Positions 1 to 4,931 of a DNA stretch of 8,165 nucleotides are shown piece by piece; the first letter of the stretch is position 1; the number at the start of each line of letters is the position of its first letter. This DNA is from DATKIY01 sp035543875. GTDB lineage: Bacteria > Actinomycetota > Actinomycetes > JAHEKZ01. A program made the position numbers and the translations under genes. The DNA lies in contig DATKIY010000059.1 in the NCBI GenBank assembly GCA_035543875.1, positions 1-8,165 of the forward strand, given 5' to 3'. A model generated the notes under the pieces. That model was not told where the DNA came from. It saw nothing but the letters and a program-made list of their open reading frames with translations, and ran no database searches.

Positions 1-532
1 TGATCACCGCCTGCAACGCCAATACCCCTATGCCTTTGTTGAACTCTTCCAGCGGTGCATGCAGGACGAACGCATCGCTCAACGTCGAGACGTCTGAGAC
101 AGAAATAAGATTGCCGTCGCGATACGCCCCAGTGCCGGTTACGGCGTGGTAGCGGTTTCCGAGCGCTGGTGCGTCGGCAACTGCGACCACAACCCGGTCG
201 CCCTCTTGAAGGGCGATGAGCGTCGTCCACAACGGAATGCCTTCTGCAAACATCCGGGTGCCGTCAATGGGATCCACGATCCAGGTTCGCCCGTTGTTGC
301 CCGCACTCTGTCCGTGTTCCTCACCCTGAAAACCATCATTGGGGAACCGCTTCTCCACCGCAGAGCGGATTGCTGCCTCAGCCGCGCCGTCAAGGGCAGT
401 CACCGGTGTTGCATCGTGCTTCAACTCGGTTTGAATCCGCCCACCAAATCCAGCAAGAGTTACCCGGGCAGCAAGGTCGGCAAGTTCATTTGCGAACGCG
501 AGATCTCGTTCTCGGTCGGATTCCTGGGTCAC
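1..532 (-). CDS. hisN: Histidinol-phosphatase-like inositol monophosphatase family protein (3' end cut by window edge)
   Basis: Reading leftwards from GTG at 532, 177 codons are visible and the C-terminus lies outside the window. The Mg-binding signatures of the inositol monophosphatase superfamily are clear: GEE at residues 70-72 and WIVDPIDGT at 84-92 (metal ligands E71, D87, D90). The third metal-site aspartate (WD motif) would lie beyond the edge. The stretches DATPVT (40-45), PLWTTLIAL and DAPALGNRYHAV resemble the actinobacterial HisN type, which removes phosphate from L-histidinol phosphate in histidine synthesis, more than SuhB or CysQ. That substrate is inferred from family resemblance, and another sugar or inositol phosphate is possible. 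Start choice: an in-frame TAG at 553-551 limits upstream extension, and GTG 532 is followed by a typical N-terminal helix (ELADLAARVTL). No Shine-Dalgarno is visible. A TACGCT box ends 10 nt before the GTG, so the mRNA may be nearly leaderless. The gene is divergent from the EEP pair. Confidence 0.82.
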   Translation of the reverse strand, partial: MTQESDRERDLAFANELADLAARVTLAGFGGRIQTELKHDATPVTALDGAAEAAIRSAVEKRFPNDGFQGEEHGQSAGNNGRTWIVDPIDGTRMFAEGIPLWTTLIALQEGDRVVVAVADAPALGNRYHAVTGTGAYRDGNLISVSDVSTLSDAFVLHAPLEEFNKGIGVLALQAVI

Positions 533-541
533 AGTTCGGGG

Positions 542-547
542 AGCGTA
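542..547 (-). promoter_or_regulatory. Candidate -10 box of the hisN-type gene
   Basis: TACGCT on the minus strand fits the actinobacterial TANNNT pattern. A transcript starting about 7 nt downstream (near 535) would begin only a few bases before GTG 532. No convincing -35 box was found at the usual distance, so this is a weak call. Confidence 0.3.
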
Positions 548-616
548 GCCCTATTGCGGCGCGAACACGATGGTCTTTGGAACCGGGTTGCCGGAAGGGC
601 AGCAGGCACGGTGACC

Positions 617-653
617 TTGCATCGTCGATGCGATTGGACCCACGATGTGACGA
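617..653 (+). promoter_or_regulatory. Candidate promoter with inverted repeat upstream of the EEP operon
   Basis: A TTGCAT (617-622) and a CACGAT (641-646) are separated by 18 bp, which places the transcription start at about 653, the A of the chosen ATG. This would be a leaderless transcript; no Shine-Dalgarno precedes the ATG. Between the two boxes is the inverted repeat GCATCG-T-CGATGC (619-631), well placed for a repressor site. Each promoter box matches its consensus only modestly, so the promoter is inferred while the inverted repeat is directly visible. Confidence 0.35.
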
Positions 654-2086
654 TGGCCGACGCAACAACGACGCTTCGCGTCATGCAGTTCAACATAGAA
701 TTCGGTGGTCACGGCGTCGATTTTTCGAGTGTTAGCAAGGCCATTCTTGCTTGTGGAGCCGACGTCGTCGCCATTCAAGAGGGCTGCGCGACCATGCCAG
801 AAATCGCGGCGGACCTGGGTTGGGACTATTGGGATGCACGTACCCAGGTGGTCTCGAATCATCCGTTATTGACGCCAGAGGTGGTTGCGCCAGGAACGAT
901 TCTGGTCGAAGTCGAAGCCGGCTTGGTGTTTGGTGTCGTCAACGTCCACCCACCGTCTCGCGGCTACGGTCCGACCCGCTTGGGCAAGGGAGCCCCGACC
1001 GCCAAAGTCCTGCAACGCGAATCGAGAGTGCGCCTTCCCTCGGTCGAGGCGGCGCTCAGAAGCGCAGAAACCCTTACAAAACAAGGGATTCCGGTTGTGC
1101 TGCTCGGAGATTTCAACGCTCCATCACACCGCGATTGGACGGCCGAAACAGTTGGTTTGCGAACTCATGTCATAAGTCCAATGAGTTGGCCGACGAGTCG
1201 CGCAGTTGAGTCAGCGGGGTTGACTGATGTCTATCGCGCGATCTATCCAGACCCCGTCGCTCGGCAGGGACTGACCTGGCCGGCCGACCGTCCGTTCGTC
1301 AAGGGCTACAACCCCGGAGCGGCGGGTAAGTCAGCGGACCGCATCGACTTGATGTACGTCTCCGACGGTGTTCGTCCGCTGTCGATTGAGATTGTTGGAG
1401 AAGCGCGGTCGGAGTTCACCGACATAAGTATTGACCCGTGGCCAACCGATCACAGGGCGCTGGTTGCCGAGTTAAAGATATCCCTGGGACATGCGCCAAC
1501 GCTCGTCAGTGTTGACCGGAGGCGGGGTGAGGTAGGGCACAGTCGTATCGTTCGATATGTAAGTCAGCACGAAGAAGCGGCGAGCGTCGAGGTGCGAATT
1601 GCGAAAGCTGGCACGTTCGACTCAGTGAGCTCGCTTCGCCTTGAAAGTGGTAACACTGGCGTCGTTCCGTGGTCGACGGACCGGCTAGTGCCCGGTACCT
1701 ATGATCTCGTGCTTGTTGACCAGGAAAATCGCGAACTTGCTCGTGCCACGTTTTGGTTAGTCGCGCCGGGTGAAAGCCCGAGGGTGGCGACCGATAAACC
1801 CGTCTACTCGGTGAGCGAGGCGATCGAAGCTTCCTGGACCAATGGGCCGGGAAACAAAAGTGACTGGATCGCCATCTTCGATCGAGGCGCGAGTCCTGAG
1901 AACTCAAAAGCGCGAGTTTGGGAGTACATCGATGCGCAGGTCGAGGGCCGGTTCAGATTCGATGCGCAGGTTCGACCACGTCGGTGGCCGGTCCCTGCTG
2001 GCGAGTACAGCGTGTACCTGATGCAGGACGACAGTTCGATCAAACTCTCCCAGGCCGACTTCACCGTAGATAGCATCCAACGATGA
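653..2086 (+). CDS. EEP-superfamily phosphodiesterase/phosphatase with two C-terminal beta domains, no export signal
   Basis: A 477-residue protein. Residues 8-276 form an endonuclease/exonuclease/phosphatase (DNase I-like) domain with the metal and catalytic positions intact: N14 (QFNIE), E43 (AIQEG), H99 (NVHPPS), D153 and N155 (GDFN), D232 (RID), D266 and H267 (TDH). Residues from about 283 carry two beta-rich modules. The second (about 383-473) has the pattern DWIAIF...GEYSVYLMQDD. The family cleaves phosphodiester or phosphomonoester bonds in nucleic acids, inositol phosphates or lipids; the substrate here is unknown. The reading frame stays open upstream to 146, but that part overlaps the hisN-type gene on the other strand and codes for nothing recognisable, so I start at ATG 653, just before the conserved domain. 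GTG 647 or GTG 611 are alternatives. None of the upstream residues form a signal peptide, so a cytoplasmic location is inferred. The stop overlaps the start of the next, paralogous gene (ATGA), indicating an operon with translational coupling. Confidence 0.85.
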   Translation: MADATTTLRVMQFNIEFGGHGVDFSSVSKAILACGADVVAIQEGCATMPEIAADLGWDYWDARTQVVSNHPLLTPEVVAPGTILVEVEAGLVFGVVNVHPPSRGYGPTRLGKGAPTAKVLQRESRVRLPSVEAALRSAETLTKQGIPVVLLGDFNAPSHRDWTAETVGLRTHVISPMSWPTSRAVESAGLTDVYRAIYPDPVARQGLTWPADRPFVKGYNPGAAGKSADRIDLMYVSDGVRPLSIEIVGEARSEFTDISIDPWPTDHRALVAELKISLGHAPTLVSVDRRRGEVGHSRIVRYVSQHEEAASVEVRIAKAGTFDSVSSLRLESGNTGVVPWSTDRLVPGTYDLVLVDQENRELARATFWLVAPGESPRVATDKPVYSVSEAIEASWTNGPGNKSDWIAIFDRGASPENSKARVWEYIDAQVEGRFRFDAQVRPRRWPVPAGEYSVYLMQDDSSIKLSQADFTVDSIQR

Positions 2087-3630
2087 ATAAGTCACCGGTC
2101 GGCCGGCTGCTCATCGGTTTGATAGCGGCCTTGAGCCTCGCGGGCTGCACCTCGGCACCTGAACCGGCGACGGACCGACCGGCAAGTCCCATCGAAGCGC
2201 CGACGACCGTTCGGTTGATGCAGTTCAACATTGAATATGGCGGAGACCGGGTTGACTTCGACAGCGTTTCGGCCGCGATTGAGGCGGCCGATGCCGACGT
2301 CGTGGCTATTCAAGAGGGCTACGGGAAGATGCCGGAGATTGCTGCCGACTTGGGCTGGGACTATTACGACGCTCGTACCCAGGTGGTGTCTCGCTACCCC
2401 TTGCTCAACCCGCCAGATCCAGATAGCGGTGCCATCTTTGTGGAGCTGGCGCCAGGCCAAGTCTTCGCGCTGTTGAACATTCACCTGCCGTCGACGCGCT
2501 ACGGACCTAACCGGGCAGCTGCTGGGGCAACTGCCGAGGAGCTGGTTGATAACGAAGCAGGACGAGTCAAAGCTCTCGAACCAACGGTTGCGAATGCGTC
2601 GGAGTTGATGGGAAACGAGATCCCAGTTGTGATCACAGGCGATTTCAATGCGCCGTCGCACCGGGACTGGACAGCGGAGTCCGTGGGAATCCGTGACCAC
2701 ATCACTTCGGTCGTGGACTGGCCGACGAGTGAGATGGTTGAGGGCGCTGGGATGCGAGACGTCTATCGGACGATCTATCCCGACCCGGTCGCCGACCAAG
2801 GACTCACGTGGCCAGCCAGCCGGCCATTCGTCAAGGGGTACAACCCGGGTCCTGCTGGCAAGCCAGCCGATCGTATTGATCTGATGTACGCGGGCGGGAG
2901 CATCGAACCCACTGCCGCGAACATTGTTGGCGAGAAGGGATCAGAGTTCACCGACATCGCGGTTGCGCCGTGGCCATCAGATCATCGTGCGGTCGTTGCG
3001 ACACTTGATGTTGTCCCGGGAACGCCACCGACACTGGTCTCGATCGATCAGCGTCTGGTTGACGTCGGTAGTGCGACGAACCTCTACTACTACGCCAGGA
3101 ATGGCGACGCTGCGGAAATATCTGTTGTTCCTGTTGAGAAGAATGAGGCAACGCAACCGGCGGCGGGACAGCTGCTCGACGATCCGACATCCGGCCAATG
3201 GGAGTTGCCGACGTCTGAGCTCAAACCTGGTCAGTACAGCGTGAGTCTTCGGGCCGACGATGGCGGGGAGCTGGCAACGACGTCGTTGTGGCTGATCAAG
3301 CCGGGAACACCACCAGTAGTCGCTACTGGAAAACAGTCGTATAGGTCCGGTGAGCCCATTGATGTGACGTGGGACTTGGCCCCTGGGAGCAAGTGGGACT
3401 GGGTGGCGATCTACAAGCGGGACGCAAATCCAAATATTGCTTGGTACAAGGCGTGGATGTATACGGGCGCGACGGTCTCCGGCTCGGCGACGTTCGATGG
3501 GTCCCCTGCGCGGAAGTGGCCGCTACCAGCTGGAAGGTACAGCGCGTATCTGATGTTGGATGACAGCTACGTAAAGCTGGCGGGGAGCGATTTCACGGTG
3601 ACCAAAAAGGGCGCTCAGAACGGCAACTAG
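2083..3630 (+). CDS. EEP-superfamily lipoprotein, paralogue of the preceding gene
   Basis: A 515-residue protein starting at ATG 2083 inside the ATGA overlap with the upstream gene. No Shine-Dalgarno is visible, so expression probably depends on coupling. The N-terminus is a lipoprotein signal peptide: short basic region, hydrophobic stretch LLIGLIAALSLAGC, lipobox LAGC with lipidated C22, then a Pro/Thr/Ala-rich linker to about residue 42. The EEP domain (43-310) has N49, E78, H134, D187 and N189 (GDFN), D266 (RID), D300 and H301 (SDH). The two paralogues are very similar over this domain, roughly 60% identical by eye, with long identical blocks such as GDFNAPSHRDWTAE and RPFVKGYNPG. Two tandem beta modules follow (about 316-412 and 413-508). 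The last contains DWVAIY and GRYSAYLMLDDSYVKLAGSDFTV-like strands. The enzyme is probably anchored to the outer face of the membrane, acting on external phosphoesters such as DNA, nucleotides, phospholipid head groups or inositol phosphates; the substrate is not determined. Confidence 0.88.
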   Translation: MNKSPVGRLLIGLIAALSLAGCTSAPEPATDRPASPIEAPTTVRLMQFNIEYGGDRVDFDSVSAAIEAADADVVAIQEGYGKMPEIAADLGWDYYDARTQVVSRYPLLNPPDPDSGAIFVELAPGQVFALLNIHLPSTRYGPNRAAAGATAEELVDNEAGRVKALEPTVANASELMGNEIPVVITGDFNAPSHRDWTAESVGIRDHITSVVDWPTSEMVEGAGMRDVYRTIYPDPVADQGLTWPASRPFVKGYNPGPAGKPADRIDLMYAGGSIEPTAANIVGEKGSEFTDIAVAPWPSDHRAVVATLDVVPGTPPTLVSIDQRLVDVGSATNLYYYARNGDAAEISVVPVEKNEATQPAAGQLLDDPTSGQWELPTSELKPGQYSVSLRADDGGELATTSLWLIKPGTPPVVATGKQSYRSGEPIDVTWDLAPGSKWDWVAIYKRDANPNIAWYKAWMYTGATVSGSATFDGSPARKWPLPAGRYSAYLMLDDSYVKLAGSDFTVTKKGAQNGN

Positions 3631-3688
3631 GCGGTCGGAGAATCGGCGTGGCGCTCCCCAGAATTTGGTCGGTCTGCGAACACAATGG

Positions 3689-3726
3689 GATGAGTCCCCT
3701 CCAGCCAAGAGATGGAGGGGCTCATC
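3689..3726. terminator. Hairpin 1, probable terminator of the EEP operon
   Basis: Left arm 3689-3703 pairs with right arm 3713-3726 through 14 pairs with one bulged T (3695) and a 9-nt loop. The core is CCCCTCCA / TGGAGGGG. The base lies 58 bp after the EEP lipoprotein stop. There is no long U-tract on either side (TGTGTCT follows on the plus strand), which is common for actinobacterial terminators. Because it lies between convergent genes it may act in both directions. Positions 3696-3723 are repeated almost exactly at 3760-3787. Confidence 0.6.
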
Positions 3727-3741
3727 TGTGTCTAGACACAG
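3726..3741. repeat. 16-bp perfect palindrome between the two hairpins
   Basis: CTGTGTCTAGACACAG is identical to its reverse complement with no central spacer, so it suits a homodimeric DNA-binding protein better than an RNA hairpin. It begins at the last base of hairpin 1. Its role is unknown. Confidence 0.6.
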
Positions 3742-3757
3742 GCAGCGTTCATGACGA

Positions 3758-3786
3758 AGCCCCTCCTACCAAGAGTGGGAGGGGCT
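3758..3786. terminator. Hairpin 2, second copy of the GC-rich stem-loop
   Basis: AGCCCCTCCTAC (3758-3769) pairs with GTGGGAGGGGCT (3775-3786) around the 5-nt loop CAAGA: 12 pairs, one of them a T-G wobble. Compared with hairpin 1 the 28-nt unit differs at four bases, all in the two upper stem layers. The changes preserve or improve pairing (A-T becomes T-G; an unpaired G/A becomes A-T). This supports selection on the hairpin. It is probably a backup or bidirectional terminator, or a member of a dispersed palindromic repeat family. Confidence 0.55.
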
Positions 3787-3790
3787 CGCC

Positions 3791-3888
3791 GGTCTGACCG
3801 AGGCCAGACCATGCCGTCGATCATCACACCTACCGGGTGATTCCCTAGGTTGCCCTTCGGGTCAGCCGGTCCGGAGGTTGCCCTCCGG
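3791..3888. other. Train of four closely packed stem-loops, possible structured RNA or DNA element
   Basis: Four inverted repeats follow each other with gaps of 3-12 nt: GGTCTG/CAGACC (3791-3796 with 3805-3810); ATCAC-CC/GG-GTGAT with a bulged A and TACC loop (3823-3841); GGTTGCCC/GGG-CAGCC with a TTC loop and a bulged T (3848-3867); and CCGGAGG-TTGC-CCTCCGG (3871-3888). The last two contain a direct repeat, AGGTTGCCCTTCGG and AGGTTGCCCTCCGG, 28 bp apart with one mismatch. I recognise no known RNA family. No promoter is evident for a separate transcript on either strand, so the element may simply be the tail of the EEP mRNA if hairpins 1 and 2 are read through. Confidence 0.35.
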
Positions 3889-3963
3889 TGCCGATGCGTC
3901 GATCAGCGACGTAGGGAGAGTTCTACGCCCAACTTTGATACGTGGCAAGGGGTTCCTGGCAAC

Positions 3964-4061
3964 AATTTTGGGAAATTACTTTGTGCACATGGTCGTCCAC
4001 AACCGCCCGCGCTTGCGTCCCCAGCTCATCCCCAACGTCGTCCACATCAGCTGTGGATGAG
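3964..4061. promoter_or_regulatory. AT-rich patch with a cluster of DnaA-box-like 9-mers
   Basis: Four sites resemble the actinobacterial DnaA box TTGTCCACA or the general TTATCCACA, each with one mismatch: TTGTGCACA (3981-3989), TCGTCCACA (3993-4001), TCGTCCACA (4038-4046), and TCATCCACA on the minus strand (4052-4060). The two TCGTCCACA copies are 45 bp apart. To the left is the AT-rich inverted repeat AATTT-TGGG-AAATT (3964-3977). CTCATCC (4025-4031) and GGATGAG (4055-4061) form another inverted repeat around the right-hand pair. No dnaA, dnaN or rep gene is near, so this is not called an origin. A DnaA-titration or regulatory role is only a possibility; one TCGTCCACA also occurs inside the hisN-type gene. 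Confidence 0.3.
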
Positions 4062-4105
4062 TAACCGCCCTGACACGCAACTCGTGATCAGTGCCGGCTG
4101 GCTAA

Positions 4106-4867
4106 CTAGCCACCGTCTGCGTCGATAGCACGAGCGACTTCGGCAGACACCGGGGTCACGATGTAACCGGACGCCATGTCGCCGATCACACGGAGGTCGT
4201 CCGGCGCTTGGTCCACCAGAAGTGCCACGTACGCGCAAATGACCGCGTCGATGCAGTCCTCAACACGTTTCAACTCGACTTTTCGGGTCGCATGTTCGAC
4301 GGATTGTCGAAGGGACATCCAGTCAGGATGCGCCGTGACCAACAGCTGAACAGGGGCACTCTGAAGTGACTCAATCATCCCGATGAGTCGAATTGACTCT
4401 TCGCGAAGAAACTCAAAGCTGCGCCCTGACTTGTGCTTGTACTGCACGATCCGAGACAGATTGAACAGCGAGACGATGGCAGGGTGCGGGTACACCTCGA
4501 TGGCTCGGCGCCGGGAGGTCGAGCTCGGGTCGAAATCCAACCCGAGCTCAGTACAGATACGCATCGCGCGTGGACCTTCCGCGAAGTGAGGCATTGACAG
4601 ATTCGATGGATGACACCCGGCGTTGTAGCCGCCGAAGTACTTGGTGACCAGCCGCTCACAGTCGCGCTTTCCGGTGAGGTTCTTCACGACCAGCGGCGCA
4701 TCGAACGCAATCAAGCAGGCGTCTGGAGCCCACGAACGCAGCAGCGCGAAGATGGCGTCGTCGGGTCCGACCGGCGCGAGATGCAAGAGCTCGCCAGAGG
4801 CATTGACGGCCGCGATCCCAGTTGTCGCCCGTGGACCCCACGCAAGGTCCACGCCCAGGTATCGCAT
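4106..4867 (-). CDS. DUF429 family protein (predicted RNase H-like nuclease)
   Basis: A 253-residue protein that begins directly with the family's first strand, MRYLGVDLAWG. Conserved DUF429 segments occur in order: GVDLAW (D7), IAFDAPLVVKNLTGKRDCER (D56, with N63, R68 and E71), HPSN (86-89), AIEVYPHPAI (E124), a YK pair (143-144), and DCIDAVICAY (D204, D207). The acidic residues on these strands match the pattern expected for an RNase H-like catalytic site. The biochemical activity of the family is, as far as I know, not established. The open frame could extend to an ATG at 4918, but the 17 extra residues look unconserved and would overlap the operator of the divergent regulator, so ATG 4867 is preferred. 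No Shine-Dalgarno is visible; AACCAT (4878-4873) could be a -10 box for a leaderless message. It is convergent with the EEP operon and divergent from the ArsR-SRPBCC gene, sharing a 64-bp promoter region that holds a palindrome. Confidence 0.8.
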   Translation of the reverse strand: MRYLGVDLAWGPRATTGIAAVNASGELLHLAPVGPDDAIFALLRSWAPDACLIAFDAPLVVKNLTGKRDCERLVTKYFGGYNAGCHPSNLSMPHFAEGPRAMRICTELGLDFDPSSTSRRRAIEVYPHPAIVSLFNLSRIVQYKHKSGRSFEFLREESIRLIGMIESLQSAPVQLLVTAHPDWMSLRQSVEHATRKVELKRVEDCIDAVICAYVALLVDQAPDDLRVIGDMASGYIVTPVSAEVARAIDADGG

Positions 4868-4895
4868 GCCGTCATGGTTTCGGGTCGGCGGGGTG

Positions 4896-4925
4896 TTGAC
4901 ATGTGACCAAATGGTCACCTATGGT
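4896..4925 (+). promoter_or_regulatory. Promoter of the ArsR-SRPBCC regulator (leaderless)
   Basis: A consensus -35 TTGACA (4896-4901), an 18-bp spacer, and a -10 TATGGT (4920-4925). The start site is predicted at about 4932, exactly the in-frame GTG that begins the conserved winged-helix domain. This makes a leaderless mRNA likely and argues against the in-frame ATG at 4911, which lies upstream of the start site. Confidence 0.7.
4903..4918. promoter_or_regulatory. Operator-like palindrome in the promoter spacer
   Basis: GTGACCA-AA-TGGTCAC is a perfect 7-bp inverted repeat around AA, lying wholly between the -35 and -10 boxes of the regulator promoter. A dimeric winged-helix repressor bound here would block RNA polymerase, so autorepression is the simplest reading. 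It also lies 36 bp upstream of the divergent DUF429 start and could control that gene. Confidence 0.65.
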
Positions 4926-4931
4926 CTCCGG

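Larger units (their letters stand above)
3631..4105. other. Intergenic region between convergent genes; hairpin- and repeat-rich, no credible gene
   Basis: This stretch separates the convergent EEP operon and DUF429 gene. Short open frames on the plus strand (3850-4128, 3878-4060) have no recognisable domain and cross strong hairpins, so I do not call them. From left to right it holds a plain spacer (3631-3688), a GC-rich hairpin, a 16-bp palindrome, a second copy of the hairpin, a train of four small stems (3791-3888), a spacer with no visible structure (3889-3960), an AT-rich patch (about 3961-3983), and four DnaA-box-like 9-mers (3981-4060). No tRNA-like T-arm sequence or riboswitch I recognise is present on either strand. 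Confidence 0.7.

Noticed and set aside
146..652. In-frame N-terminal extension of the first EEP gene
   Set aside because: It lies opposite the well-supported hisN-type gene, has no recognisable domain or signal peptide, and the paralogue shows that the conserved part begins after 653.
2092..2799. Minus-strand open frame of 235 codons opposite the EEP lipoprotein gene
   Set aside because: It is antisense to a gene with intact catalytic motifs, and its composition (rich in R, H, V and D with no domain) is that of a shadow frame.
3689..3787. CRISPR-like array
   Set aside because: There are only two related units, each a hairpin in itself, with no regular repeat-spacer pattern and no cas gene.
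3791..3888. A known riboswitch such as cobalamin, TPP or c-di-GMP
   Set aside because: None of the conserved cores I know were found, and the element lies at gene ends rather than before a gene.
3964..4061. Chromosomal origin of replication
   Set aside because: No dnaA, dnaN or rep gene is nearby, the boxes are all imperfect, and the surrounding genes are not typical of an origin.
3850..4128. Plus-strand open frames in the intergenic region
   Set aside because: They have no domain, no ribosome binding site and unusual composition, they cross stable hairpins, and one runs into the DUF429 3' end.
4868..4918. N-terminal extension of the DUF429 gene to ATG 4918
   Set aside because: The added residues precede the usual family start (YLGVDLAW) and occupy the operator and promoter of the divergent regulator.
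4641..4931. N-terminal extension of the regulator to 4641 or 4911
   Set aside because: The sequence before 4911 is antisense to DUF429, and both starts lie upstream of the predicted transcription start at 4932.
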